Assembly: GCF_003261055.1 (NCBI RefSeq)
Contig: NZ_CP030073.1
Coordinates: 6,138,001 to 6,202,000 of the forward strand
DNA: 64,000 nucleotides
Direction of reading: 5' to 3'
From: Streptomyces cadmiisoli
Lineage (GTDB): Bacteria; Actinomycetota; Actinomycetes; Streptomycetales; Streptomycetaceae
Below the pieces are notes generated by a model. That model saw only the letters and a list, made by a program, of their open reading frames with translations, was not told where the DNA came from and made no database searches. The position numbers were made by a program, and so were the translations under genes. Shown piece by piece: positions 42,144 to 50,985 of this stretch (position 1 is the first letter of the stretch; every line of letters starts with the position of its first letter).

Positions 42144-43130
42144 GTGAACGTCCCAGTACTCCCGGCCGAGAACCTCCGCGCCGCCCTCGCCGGGCTGCTC
42201 GACGGACTGCCGCCCAAGCAGGCCGCGCAGGCCGTGGAGCGGCTGATCGCCAACTACCGGGGCGCCACCCCGACCGACGCCCCGATCCTGCGGGACCGCG
42301 CGGACGTCGTCGCCTACGCCGCCTACCGGATGCCCGCCACCTTCGAGGCGGTCCGCTCGGCCCTGGCGGCGTTCGCCGCGGCCGTGCCCGACTGGGTGCC
42401 CGGCGGGCACGTGGACGTCGGGGGCGGCACGGGCGCCGGGAGCTGGGCCGTCACCGCGACCTGGGACGGGGTCCGGCCCGTGACGGTGCTGGACTGGGCC
42501 GAACCCGCGCTCGCGCTCGGGCGGGAGATCGCCGCCGCCAACCCCGCGCTGCGGGACGCCCGGTGGCAGCGCTCCCGCATCGGCTCGGCGCTCACCCTCG
42601 ACGACACCGATCTCGTCACCGTGTCCTACGTCCTCAACGAGCTGTCCGAGCCCGACCGCGCCGCCCTCGTCGACGCCGCCGCCCGCGCCGCCGGCGCCGT
42701 CGTGATCGTCGAGGCCGGCACGCCCGACGGCTACGCGCGCGTGATCGACGCCCGCGACCGCCTGATCGGCGCCGGCTTCCACATCGCCGCGCCCTGCCCG
42801 CACAGCGCGGCCTGCCCCATCGTCCCCGGCACGGACTGGTGCCACTTCTCCGCCCGGGTCAGCCGCTCCTCCCTGCACCGGCAGGTCAAGGGAGGCTCAC
42901 TGGCCTACGAGGACGAGAAGTTCAGCTACGTCGCCGCGACGCGGTTCCGGCCGGCGCCGGCTGCGTCCCGCATCGTCCGCAAGCCGCAGATCCGCAAGGG
43001 GCAGGTGCTGCTCGACCTGTGCGAGGCCGACGAGCTGCTGCGCCGGACGACCGTCACCAAACGCCACGGCGACCTGTACCGGGCGGCCCGCGACGCCGAC
43101 TGGGGCGACGCCTGGCCACCGGCCGACTAG
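42144..43130 (+). CDS. Rsm22-like methyltransferase / small ribosomal subunit protein family
   Basis: 328 residues, GTG start. A methyltransferase fold with GGHVDVGGGTGAGSWAVTA as motif I (about residues 87-105), VTVSYVLNELSE, and the family's cysteine-rich motif CPHSAACPIVPGTDWCHF (about 216-234), which in mitochondrial Rsm22 binds a metal or iron-sulfur cluster. Eukaryotic members help assemble the small ribosomal subunit. The region before the start is G-rich with GAGAAT 13 bases upstream, so a leaderless mRNA is possible. Confidence 0.88.
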   Translation: MNVPVLPAENLRAALAGLLDGLPPKQAAQAVERLIANYRGATPTDAPILRDRADVVAYAAYRMPATFEAVRSALAAFAAAVPDWVPGGHVDVGGGTGAGSWAVTATWDGVRPVTVLDWAEPALALGREIAAANPALRDARWQRSRIGSALTLDDTDLVTVSYVLNELSEPDRAALVDAAARAAGAVVIVEAGTPDGYARVIDARDRLIGAGFHIAAPCPHSAACPIVPGTDWCHFSARVSRSSLHRQVKGGSLAYEDEKFSYVAATRFRPAPAASRIVRKPQIRKGQVLLDLCEADELLRRTTVTKRHGDLYRAARDADWGDAWPPAD

Positions 43131-43372
43131 CCGCGCCCCTCGCCCTCCCGCTTCTCCTGCCCGTCCTGTCCTTCCTGCCCTTCCCGCGCCTCCGCACCTT
43201 CCTGCCGTCCGGCCTGTTTCTCCTGGAACCTGCGCAGCAGTTCGCGCTTGTGGGCCTGTGCGTCGCTGCCGCCGACGCGGCTGCCGTTCGGGCCGCCGCG
43301 CAGGGCCTCGCGGCCCAGGTTCCGGCGCGCTCCGCCGACGCCCAGCATGTTTCCGGCTCCGCTTCGGGTCAT
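43127..43372 (-). CDS. DUF6243-like small basic protein
   Basis: 81 residues beginning MTRSGAGNMLGVGGARRNLG, with ALRGG and a polar coiled C-terminus KRELLRRFQEKQ, then Gln/Glu/Gly-rich. I recall this as DUF6243, a short family of unknown function in streptomycetes. It overlaps the Rsm22-like stop by 4 bases, convergently. Longer upstream frame is antisense to the TetR promoter and rejected. Confidence 0.8.
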   Translation of the reverse strand: MTRSGAGNMLGVGGARRNLGREALRGGPNGSRVGGSDAQAHKRELLRRFQEKQAGRQEGAEAREGQEGQDGQEKREGEGRG

Positions 43373-43490
43373 GCCCGCCTCCGTCGTCCTCGTCGTGATG
43401 TCCACACGGGTACGAGACGGTTCGTCTCGCAGTGGAGGTCCCCACCATCCGGCGAGACGCAGCGTCTTGTCAACCTGGTAAATTCGACCC

Positions 43491-44132
43491 ATGTCCCAGA
43501 AGTCCGCACCGCGCCCCCCGAAGACCTCCCCCGACGCCACCCGCCGCAGCGAGAAGTCCCGCCGCGCCATCTACGCCGCCGCGCTCGAACTCGTCGGCGA
43601 GGTGGGCTACGCCAAGACCACCATCGAGGGCATCGCCGCCCGCGCCGGCGTCGGCAAGCAGACGATCTACCGCTGGTGGTCCGCCAAGGCCGACGTCCTG
43701 CTGGAGGCCTTCCTCGACCTGGGCGAGCAGGCGGCCGAACAGGCCGCCGGACCCGGCGCGGAGTACGGCATCCCGGACACCGGCGACCTCGCCGCCGACC
43801 TCAAGGCCGTCCTGCGCGCCACCGTCGACGAACTGCTCGACCCCCGCTTCGAGGTGCCCTCCCGGGCGCTGGCCGCCGAGGGCGTCGTCAACGAGGAACT
43901 CGGCCGGGAATTCGTCGCCAAGCTCCTCGACCCCTCCCTCCAGCTCTATGTGCGGCGGCTGCGCTCCGCGCAGGACGCGGGCCAGGTGCGCCCCGAGGTG
44001 GACCCGCGCATCGCCCTGGAACTCTTCGTCTCCCCGCTCGCCCAGCGCTGGCTCCAGCACACCGGCCCCATCTCGTACGCGTACACCGACACACTCGTCG
44101 ACTACGCCCTGTACGGCCTCGCTCCCAGATGA
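43491..44132 (+). CDS. TetR/AcrR-family regulator
   Basis: 213 residues. The helix-turn-helix is AIYAAALELVGEVGYAKTTIEGIAARAGVGKQTIYRWW split as TTIEGIAARAGVGKQTIYRW (about residues 42-61). The ligand domain shows DTGDLAADLKAVLRATVDEL and ALELFVSPLAQRWLQ, like the YbiH/TetR_C_11 group. A TAAATT hexamer ends 6 bases before the ATG without ribosome site, suggesting leaderless translation, and lies next to TTGTCAA, a possible autoregulatory site. Targets are not adjacent. Confidence 0.88.
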   Translation: MSQKSAPRPPKTSPDATRRSEKSRRAIYAAALELVGEVGYAKTTIEGIAARAGVGKQTIYRWWSAKADVLLEAFLDLGEQAAEQAAGPGAEYGIPDTGDLAADLKAVLRATVDELLDPRFEVPSRALAAEGVVNEELGREFVAKLLDPSLQLYVRRLRSAQDAGQVRPEVDPRIALELFVSPLAQRWLQHTGPISYAYTDTLVDYALYGLAPR

Positions 44133-44305
44133 CGACCGGCCGGTCGGGATACGTCGAATTCCGGCAAAGCACCCGATGCCGGTTGATCGTCGTGTGGAGT
44201 ACGTCTCGTCCCACCCACCCCGGTTGGGGACTGCGGCCCCCCAGGGCGCAGGATGGTGGGACCATGGAGCAGGCTGTCCGTTTCAACAGCGAGGCGAGGG
44301 GATAG

Positions 44306-45037
44306 ATGAGCGCGGAGTTCGGCGGTCGTACCGGCCGGCAGGGCAAACTCTCCCAGTGGCTGCGAGGCCGCCGCCCGAAGGAGACCGCCGCCGGCGACGG
44401 CCGCGAGGCCCTGCTGCTCGCCACCGCCGCCGCGGGACTGCCCCTGGCGCCCGCCGCGCACCCGGCGCCCGGGTACCGATGTTCCTGTGACCGCGTCGGC
44501 TGTCCGACCCCCGCCCGGCACCCGGTGTCGTTCGCCTGGCAGACGCAGTCCACCACCGACCGCGCCCAGATCGAGCGCTGGGCCCGGCATCAGCCGCAGG
44601 CCAACTTCATCACCGCGACCGGCATGGTGCACGACGTCCTCGACGTACCCCTGGAGGCCGGCCGGGAGGCGCTGGAGCGGCTGCTCGCCTCGGGCGTCGA
44701 GGTCGGCCCGGTCGCCGAGAGCGACGACGGCCGCATGCTGTTCTTCACCCTCACCCGCGGCACCCCCGAGGACGAGGACGAATGGTGGCCGTGCGAGCTG
44801 GACTGCCACCCCGAGACGATGGACGAGCACCCGGGCCTGCGCTGGCACTGCCGCGGCTCCTACGTCCTCGTCCCCCCGGCCCGCCTCCCCGGCGACGACC
44901 AGACGGTGCACTGGCTGCGCGGCCCGGAGCATCCGCTGCCGGACCCGCTGAGCCTGCTGGAGGCCCTCACCGACGCCTGCGGCCGGTACGCGGGTGCCGA
45001 GGGCCACGTCGACTCGGCCTGGCCCCTGCGCCACTGA
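44306..45037 (+). CDS. Bifunctional DNA primase/polymerase N-terminal domain protein
   Basis: 243 residues from MSAEFGGRTGRQGKLS. A stand-alone prim-pol (AEP) domain: REALLLATAAAGLPLAPAAHP, the Zn-like Cys set YRCSCDRVGCPTPARHP, WARHQPQANFITATG, and GLRWHCRGSYVLVPP. In plasmids and phages this domain is fused to a helicase; here no helicase follows. Streptomyces chromosomes carry such short versions of unknown role. GAGGGGAT gives the ribosome site. Confidence 0.87.
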   Translation: MSAEFGGRTGRQGKLSQWLRGRRPKETAAGDGREALLLATAAAGLPLAPAAHPAPGYRCSCDRVGCPTPARHPVSFAWQTQSTTDRAQIERWARHQPQANFITATGMVHDVLDVPLEAGREALERLLASGVEVGPVAESDDGRMLFFTLTRGTPEDEDEWWPCELDCHPETMDEHPGLRWHCRGSYVLVPPARLPGDDQTVHWLRGPEHPLPDPLSLLEALTDACGRYAGAEGHVDSAWPLRH

Positions 45038-45050
45038 GGACGGCGGCGCG

Positions 45051-46052
45051 CTAGCCGCCCTTCGCCGCCGTCAGCCCCTGGATCCTGCCGAGCACCGTCA
45101 CCCGCTGGTCCCCGGAGCCTGCCTTCGGGGCCAGCGCCACCTCGTTGGAGACGAACTCCAGCGTCAGCGACTGCTTGATCTCGCCGGTGGTCAGGGCGTC
45201 GACGTCCTTGCCGGGCGCCGGCACCGAGGTGCCCGCCGCGGCCGTCTGCTTCTCGAAGTGGCGGGTGGCGAAGAACACCAGCGCGCCGCCGTCCGCGGTG
45301 CGCAGGGCGACGGGCGCGAAGTCGCCCTGGGACAACGGCTCGTCGATGTACTGCCGAGCCAGACCCGGCTTGCTCTTGTTCTTCTCGCGCTGCTCGCGCC
45401 AGGTGCTGGTGTGCGAGCCCGCCGCGAACTTCGTCCCGCCCTGCTGGAGATACGTCGCGTAGTCCGTGCCCAAGTCGCCCGGCGCCACGGCGAGTCCGGT
45501 GGAGTTCGCCGGGACGGCCTCGGCCCAGCCGTCCGCGTCCTTCTTGAACTCCGGCACCTTGCCGGGCGCCACCAGCGTCAGATACGACACCTGCCACCGC
45601 TCGGTGAGCGAGTCACGCGTGAACACCATCAGCCAGCGCGCGGCGGAGCCCTTGTTGGCCCCGGCGTCGGCGAGGAACCAGCGGGGCCAGCCCGCCTTCT
45701 TCGGGATCGTGTACCGCACGTCGCTGAACTTCAGCGGGGAGTGGGCGGGGTTGCCGCCCGGGTTGCTCGCCCGGCCGGCCTTCAGCCGCGCCTCGTCGAT
45801 CGCGCCCAGCGGGCCGGTGACGTGGTCGGCGTCGAGGGAACTGTCGTAGGCCTCGTCGGCCTTGTTGTACGCGGTGGTGAACTCGGCCAGCGCCGTCGCG
45901 GCCTCGTCCTTCGAGGTCGCCGGCAGCACCTTGCGCTCGCCGTGCACGACCACGCATCCGCTCGCCGTCACCGACACGGCGGTCAACGAAGCGGCCATGA
46001 GCACGCTCCGGTCCAGCCTGCGAAGCCTTCGAGGGCCGCGATACCTGCTCAT
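45051..46052 (-). CDS. Lipoprotein, function unknown
   Basis: 333 residues. Signal peptide with basic RYRGPRRLRRLDR, a hydrophobic stretch and the lipobox TASGC with Cys33, so the protein is likely anchored at the outer face of the membrane. The rest is soluble, mixed alpha/beta (RWLMVFTRDSLTERWQVSYL; GALVFFATRHFEKQT), and resembles a DUF8094-like actinobacterial lipoprotein, which I cannot confirm. It is convergent with the prim-pol gene. Confidence 0.8.
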   Translation of the reverse strand: MSRYRGPRRLRRLDRSVLMAASLTAVSVTASGCVVVHGERKVLPATSKDEAATALAEFTTAYNKADEAYDSSLDADHVTGPLGAIDEARLKAGRASNPGGNPAHSPLKFSDVRYTIPKKAGWPRWFLADAGANKGSAARWLMVFTRDSLTERWQVSYLTLVAPGKVPEFKKDADGWAEAVPANSTGLAVAPGDLGTDYATYLQQGGTKFAAGSHTSTWREQREKNKSKPGLARQYIDEPLSQGDFAPVALRTADGGALVFFATRHFEKQTAAAGTSVPAPGKDVDALTTGEIKQSLTLEFVSNEVALAPKAGSGDQRVTVLGRIQGLTAAKGG

Positions 46053-46211
46053 CGGGTCCTTTCACCCTCCCCTTCCCGGAGGCGAACCCTACCGGGGCCG
46101 CGGAACGCGCGGGCGCCGGGACCGGCGACAGCCGCCACACCGTGACCTGGCCTTCACAGGTCCCGCCGGACGCGGGCCTCCTCGCGGGCCGCGTGGTGTT
46201 TGAATGCCCGA

Positions 46212-46856
46212 GTGACTGATTACGACGTGCTGCGCGTCTTCTGCGCGGCGAACGGCGGATACGGCAACGAACTGGGCGTGGTCCGCGACGGTTCGGTCGT
46301 GCCGGAGCGCGGCGAGCGGCAGGCGCTGGCCGCCAAACTCGGATTCAGCGAGACCGTGTTCGTCGACGACCCCGAGCGCGGTGTCATCGACATCTACACG
46401 CCCGGCGACCGGCTGCCCTTCGCCGGGCACCCCTGCGTCGGCGCGGCCTGGCTGCTGGACGTGCCCGAACTCGTCACGGCCGCGGGCCCGGTCGGCGCCC
46501 GGCAGGACGGGGAGTTCAGCTGGATCGAGGCGCGGGCGGAGTGGGCCGGGCAGCGCACCCTGCGCCAGTACCGCAGCGCCGCCGAGGTGGACGCGCTGCC
46601 CGTACCGCCGGCGGGCGAGTGGACGTACGCCTGGGCCTGGGAGGACGAGGCGGCCGGCCGGGTCAGGGCCCGCGGCTTCCCCGGCCGCGGCGAGGGTGTG
46701 GTCGAGGACGAGGCGACCGGCACGGCGGCCCTGCTGCTCACGGCACGCCTCGGCCGCGCCCTGAACATCGCCCAGGGCGCGGGCTCGCAGATCCTGACGG
46801 CGCCCCAGCCCCAGGGATGGGTGGAGATCGGCGGACGCGTGGTCCTGGAACGCTGA
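46212..46856 (+). CDS. PhzF-family isomerase/epimerase, short form
   Basis: 214 residues from GTG 46212 (VTDYDVLRVFCAANGGYGN); TTG 46200 would add four residues. The PhzF fold has the catalytic Glu in LGFSETVFVD (about residues 45-54), the GDRLPFAGHPCVGAAWLL strand and DEATGTAALLLTARLGR in the second half. The protein is shorter than the usual 260-290 residues because the link between the halves is compact. It is convergent with heme oxygenase. Substrate is unknown. Confidence 0.85.
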   Translation: MTDYDVLRVFCAANGGYGNELGVVRDGSVVPERGERQALAAKLGFSETVFVDDPERGVIDIYTPGDRLPFAGHPCVGAAWLLDVPELVTAAGPVGARQDGEFSWIEARAEWAGQRTLRQYRSAAEVDALPVPPAGEWTYAWAWEDEAAGRVRARGFPGRGEGVVEDEATGTAALLLTARLGRALNIAQGAGSQILTAPQPQGWVEIGGRVVLER

Positions 46857-46869
46857 CCCCCGGCGCCGC

Positions 46870-47526
46870 TCACGCCGACAGCCGGAACTCCTCGCCGAGC
46901 GCCCGGAACACGTCGGTGTTCAGCGCGAACGCCTTCTTGCACTCCGCCACGACCCGCTGCTTCTCCAGGTCGTCCGCGTCGATCGTGTCCAGCAGGTCGC
47001 GGTACCCGCGCTTGAAGGCGGCCGGGTTCGCGATCTCCTCGAAGACGTAGAAGCGGACGCCGTCGCCCTTCTTCGCGAAACCCCACGTCCGCTCGGCCCG
47101 GTCGCGGATGATCTGGCCGCCGGACAGGTCGCCGAGGTAGCGGGTGTAGTGGTGGGCGACATAGCCCGCCGGCCACGCGCGGGCGCACTCGGCGACCCGC
47201 TGCGCGTAGGCCCGGGTCGCCGGCAGCGGCTCCAGCGTGGACCGCCACCCCGCGCCCCGCAGATGCTCCAGGTCCCGCTCCAGCGCGCCGAGCCGGAACA
47301 GCTCCGGCCGGATGAACGGTCCCGCCACCGGGTCCGCCGTCAGCGCGCCGGCGCCGGCCTCCAGGGCCTCGTACACGAACCACAGTTGCTCGGTGTAGCG
47401 CGCGTACGCGTCCAGGCCGAGTCTGCCGCCCAGCAGATCGCTCATGAACGTCGAGGTCTCCGCCTCCACATGCTGCTCGTGGGACGCGGTGCGGATGAGT
47501 GTCGAGAACGACGGGAACGAGTCCAT
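46870..47526 (-). CDS. hmuO: Heme oxygenase (biliverdin-producing)
   Basis: 218 residues. The proximal His lies in IRTASHEQHVEAET and the heme oxygenase signature YTRYLGDLSGGQII (about residues 119-132) matches HmuO-type enzymes. The reaction opens heme to biliverdin, CO and free iron. A DtxR/DmdR-type iron box lies 17 bases upstream, so it should be repressed when iron is ample. No heme transporter genes are beside it. The ATG at MDSFPSFSTLI is chosen because the longer frame crosses the iron box. Confidence 0.93.
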   Translation of the reverse strand: MDSFPSFSTLIRTASHEQHVEAETSTFMSDLLGGRLGLDAYARYTEQLWFVYEALEAGAGALTADPVAGPFIRPELFRLGALERDLEHLRGAGWRSTLEPLPATRAYAQRVAECARAWPAGYVAHHYTRYLGDLSGGQIIRDRAERTWGFAKKGDGVRFYVFEEIANPAAFKRGYRDLLDTIDADDLEKQRVVAECKKAFALNTDVFRALGEEFRLSA

Positions 47527-47542
47527 GAACCCAGATTCTGTA

Positions 47543-47562
47543 TGGTTAGGCTTACCTAAGTC
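47543..47562 (-). promoter_or_regulatory. Iron box (DmdR1/DtxR operator)
   Basis: TGGTTAGGCTTACCTAAGTC contains the perfect core TTAGG-CTTA-CCTAA (47546-47559), matching the DmdR/DtxR consensus TTAGGTTAGGCTAACCTAA in its arms. It overlaps the promoter of the heme oxygenase gene. Confidence 0.9.
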
Positions 47563-47654
47563 AACGGGTTTGCCGACTCCGTGTCGGTAAATGTGTACCC
47601 CGAATCCCCCCGGTACGCACACGGAGAGCGCACACGGCGAACGCGCGCGGAAAA

Positions 47655-47680
47655 GGCCCGCCCTCCGAGGAGAGCGGGCC
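47655..47680 (-). terminator. Rho-independent terminator after methionine aminopeptidase
   Basis: GGCCCGC and GCGGGCC arms around a 12-base loop, followed on the minus strand by TTTT. Confidence 0.8.
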
Positions 47681-47700
47681 TGGTGGCCGGGGTGGTCAGG

Positions 47701-48558
47701 TCAGGGCAGGGTGAGGATCTCCGCCCCGGTCTCCGTCACGACCAGGGTGTGCTCGAACTGCGCAGTGCGCCTGCGGTCCTTCGTCACGACCGTCCACCCG
47801 TCGTCCCACATGTCGTACTCGTGGGTCCCGAGCGTCAGCATCGGCTCGATGGTGAAGGTCATCCCGGGCTGCATCACCGTCGTGGCGTGCGGGCTGTCGT
47901 AGTGCGGGATGATCAGGCCCGAGTGGAACGACGAGTTGATGCCGTGACCGGTGAAGTCCCGCACCACGCCGTAGCCGAAGCGCTTCGCGTACGACTCGAT
48001 GACCCGGCCGATGACATTGATCTGCCGGCCCGGCCTGACCGCCTTGATCGCGCGGTCGAGGGACTCCCGCGTCCGCTCGACCAGCAGCCGGCTCTCCTCG
48101 TCCACGTCACCGACCAGGTAGGTGGCGTTGTTGTCGCCGTGCACCCCGCCGATGTACGCCGTCACGTCGAGGTTGACGATGTCGCCGTCGCGCAGCACCG
48201 TGGAGTCCGGGATGCCGTGGCAGATCACCTCGTTGACCGAGGTGCACAGCGACTTGGGGAAACCGCGGTAGCCGAGCGTCGACGGATAGGCGCCGTGGTC
48301 GCACAGGTACTCGTGGGCCACCCGGTCCAGTTCGTCCGTCGTCACCCCCGGCGCGATGAGCTCGGCCGCCGCCGCCATCGCCCGCGCGGCGATCCGCCCG
48401 GCGGTCCGCATCGCCTCGACGGTCTGCGGGGTCTGCACCTCGGGACCGGTGTACGGCGTCGGCGCGGGCCTGCCGACGTACTCGGGCCTGCGGATGTTTC
48501 CGGGCACGGAACGGGTGGGAGAGAGCTTCCCTGGTACGAGCAGCGACTGGCCAGACAT
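47701..48558 (-). CDS. map: Type I methionine aminopeptidase
   Basis: 285 residues from [14 protein letters not shown]. Metal ligands of the pita-bread fold: [19 protein letters not shown] (two Asp), [12 protein letters not shown] (His), FTIEPML (Glu) and QFEHTLVV (Glu). The short N-terminal extension with PxxPxY-type residues ([16 protein letters not shown]) is usual in actinobacterial MetAP. It removes the initiator Met from nascent proteins in the cytoplasm. A terminator follows. Confidence 0.95.
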   Translation of the reverse strand: MSGQSLLVPGKLSPTRSVPGNIRRPEYVGRPAPTPYTGPEVQTPQTVEAMRTAGRIAARAMAAAAELIAPGVTTDELDRVAHEYLCDHGAYPSTLGYRGFPKSLCTSVNEVICHGIPDSTVLRDGDIVNLDVTAYIGGVHGDNNATYLVGDVDEESRLLVERTRESLDRAIKAVRPGRQINVIGRVIESYAKRFGYGVVRDFTGHGINSSFHSGLIIPHYDSPHATTVMQPGMTFTIEPMLTLGTHEYDMWDDGWTVVTKDRRRTAQFEHTLVVTETGAEILTLP

Positions 48559-48616
48559 GTCAGCGAGTCTAACCAGCGGGCATACGAGACCATGTCCCTG
48601 GCGAAAGGAGCCGGTC

Positions 48617-48847
48617 ATGGCCCTGTTCAAGAAGCGCACGGTCGGAAAGCCGGGCGAGTGGTACTACTGCCTGGAGCACAAGAAGGTCGAGGAGGGGCCG
48701 GACTGCCCCGCGAAGGACCGCTTCGGCCCCTACGCGAGCCGCGCGGAGGCCGAGAACGCGATGGAGCTGGCCCGCGAGCGCAACCTGGAGTGGGAGAACG
48801 ACCCGCGCTGGCACGACGCCCGGGCCCGGGGCGGCGACGAGGACTGA
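48617..48847 (+). CDS. Small conserved protein, 76 residues, function unknown
   Basis: [20 protein letters not shown] followed by a Cys ([20 protein letters not shown]). AAAGGAG gives a strong ribosome site. The [14 protein letters not shown] stretch recalls SPOR-like or short WGxF repeats that read peptidoglycan, but this is only resemblance. It is divergent from map and convergent with an MFS gene. Confidence 0.8.
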   Translation: MALFKKRTVGKPGEWYYCLEHKKVEEGPDCPAKDRFGPYASRAEAENAMELARERNLEWENDPRWHDARARGGDED

Positions 48848-48853
48848 CGGGCC

Positions 48854-50158
48854 TCACACGGGTTCCGCCGCGGCTGCGCGCCGTTCGCGCAGCCGCACCG
48901 CGTGCTCGTCGGTCCGCGCGTCGTACGTCATCAGCTTCGGCAGGCACAGCGCCAGCAGCCCCACGCCCGCCGCGCACAGCAGCCCGCCCGACCACACCGA
49001 CGTCCGCACTCCCGCCCAGGCCGCCATGCCGCCCGCGCGGACCTGCCCCAGCTGCGGGCCGACCGAGTACGACAGCAGTTCGATCCCGGCCAGCCGGCCG
49101 CGCAGCTCGTCGGGGATCGTCTGGTTCCACATCGCCGAGCGGAAGATGCCGCTGACCATGTCGCAGCAGCCGCCGAGCGCGAGGAACAGCAGGACCAGCC
49201 ACACGTCGCCGACGATTCCGGCCGCTGCGACGGCCAGGCCCCATCCGACGGCGGCCACGGCGACCATCCGCCCGTGCCGGTGGACGCGGGAGGTCCAGCC
49301 GCTGGTGAGGCTGACCAGCAGGGCGCCCGCCGGGATCGCCGCGTACATCAGCCCCAGCGACCACTCGGCGTCCAGGTCGTCGGCGAGGAACGGCAGCACC
49401 GCCAGCGGCATCGCCAGGAACATCGCGGCCAGGTCGATGGCGTACGTGCCGAGCAGTTCCTTGCGGTTCCACGCGTAGCGGGCGCCCTCGGCGATCGACC
49501 GCAGCGAGGGTTTCGCCGCCTCGTGCGAGGCGGGGGAGGACGCCAGTCCGACGACCAGCGCCAGCGAGACCGCGAAGGTCGCGAGGTCCACCGCGTACGC
49601 CCAGCCGAGCCCCGCGTACGCCACCACCACACCCGCCAGCGCCGGGCCGGCGATCCCGCCGACCTGCCAGCGCAGGGCGTTCAGTGACGCGGCCGCCGGC
49701 AGGTGCTCGTGCGCCACGATCCGCGGCAGCAGCGAGTCCAGGGCGGGCCGCTGCACGGAGACGAGCGCGGAGCTCAGGGCCGCGATCACATACAGCGGCC
49801 AGACCGCCGGGTCCGGGAGCAGCGCGTTGACCAGGAGCGCCGCGCTCAGCAGCCCCATGCCGAGCTCCGTCCACACGATCAGCCGGCGTTTGTCCCAGGC
49901 GTCCGCGAGCGCCCCGCCGTACAGCCCGAACACGACCAGCGGCACCAGTTCCACGGCGCCGATCGCGCCCACCGCCGCGGCGGAACCGGTCAGCTCCTTC
50001 ATCTGGACGGGCACGGCGACGAAGGTCAGGAAGCTGCCGAAGTTGGTGACCAGGCCCGACATCCACAGCCGCCGGAAGTCCCGGGAAGCCCGCCAGGGCG
50101 AGAGATCGGGCAGCAGGGCGCGCAGGCCGGAGGGAGGTGCGGGGACTGTTTTGCTCAC
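48854..50158 (-). CDS. MFS transporter, EntS/MFS_3 type
   Basis: 434 residues with 11-12 hydrophobic segments: DFRRLWMSGLVTNFGSFLTF at helix 1, LYGGALADAWDKRRLIVW as motif A and VSVQRPALDSLLPRIV in the loop after helix 4. This MFS_3 branch includes enterobactin exporter EntS and macrolide efflux proteins. Substrate is not indicated. It stands alone. Confidence 0.88.
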   Translation of the reverse strand: MSKTVPAPPSGLRALLPDLSPWRASRDFRRLWMSGLVTNFGSFLTFVAVPVQMKELTGSAAAVGAIGAVELVPLVVFGLYGGALADAWDKRRLIVWTELGMGLLSAALLVNALLPDPAVWPLYVIAALSSALVSVQRPALDSLLPRIVAHEHLPAAASLNALRWQVGGIAGPALAGVVVAYAGLGWAYAVDLATFAVSLALVVGLASSPASHEAAKPSLRSIAEGARYAWNRKELLGTYAIDLAAMFLAMPLAVLPFLADDLDAEWSLGLMYAAIPAGALLVSLTSGWTSRVHRHGRMVAVAAVGWGLAVAAAGIVGDVWLVLLFLALGGCCDMVSGIFRSAMWNQTIPDELRGRLAGIELLSYSVGPQLGQVRAGGMAAWAGVRTSVWSGGLLCAAGVGLLALCLPKLMTYDARTDEHAVRLRERRAAAAEPV

Positions 50159-50251
50159 GACGGGCCATGGTCGGCGGGGCCCCGGACCCGGGGCAACTGC
50201 TTTTCCGCGCGGCGCGTCCGCCCACCGGGTCCCGGTGCCGGGCGCGTCGGC

Positions 50252-50854
50252 TCACCAGCGGGCCGGTGGCGGCGCCGTCAGCTCGTCCGCCAGCCGGGAC
50301 AGCCGGTCCCGCAGCCGCCTGCGGCCCCTCGGGGACGGCAGCGCGTTCTCCCCGGCCGCCGCGCTCACCAGGTGCTGCACGGTGTCCAGGTCCAGCTCGG
50401 ACTCCTCGCGGACCGCCAGCGCCTCGTGCGCCATCGCGGCGAGGTCGCCGTCGGCCGGGCCGAGCGCCAGCACCGTCACCCCCGCCCGCCGCGCGTCGTG
50501 CACCCGCTCCAGCAGCGGCGCGTCCGGCCCCTCGGGCGAGACCACCAGCAGCGTCTCGCCCCGCCGGGCCGCCTCGACGCGCCCCAGCCCGACCGCCAGA
50601 TGCGCCGGATCGGAGGGGTGCGGATCGTGCCGTACGAGAGTGGGGGACAGCTCCGGCGTGCCCGACCAGGCCGCCTCGTCCACCAGATGGGCGGCCAGAT
50701 GCCACGGTTCGTAACCCGGCGTGCCCACCAGCAGCAGACCGCCGCCGTGCGACACCACCGCCTGGCGCAGCACCCCCGCGAACCGTCGGGTGGCCCCCAG
50801 CCACTCGGTCCCGGCTAGCACCTCGCGCAACAACGCGACCCGTACGGCGTCCAT
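50252..50854 (-). CDS. Hypothetical protein with SIS-like Rossmann pattern
   Basis: 200 residues. GGGLLLVGTPGYEPWHLAAH, RRGETLLVVSPEG and VTVLALGPADGDLAAMAHEA follow the strand-helix order of SIS sugar-isomerase domains, in which the second segment normally starts with a Ser-rich turn. No catalytic isomerase residue is clear. It may be a regulatory binding protein. The neighbouring divergent sialidase makes a link with amino sugars conceivable, an inference. Confidence 0.65.
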   Translation of the reverse strand: MDAVRVALLREVLAGTEWLGATRRFAGVLRQAVVSHGGGLLLVGTPGYEPWHLAAHLVDEAAWSGTPELSPTLVRHDPHPSDPAHLAVGLGRVEAARRGETLLVVSPEGPDAPLLERVHDARRAGVTVLALGPADGDLAAMAHEALAVREESELDLDTVQHLVSAAAGENALPSPRGRRRLRDRLSRLADELTAPPPARW

Positions 50855-50985
50855 ACGAACGCATCCTGCCGCAACGAACCACTCGTGACCCGGAGTTCAC
50901 CGCGAATTCCCCCAAGATGGGCACACGGTCGCATTACCGCCGGTCGCCGGAGATCACCGGCGAACCGAAACCCGAGGAGTCGCCC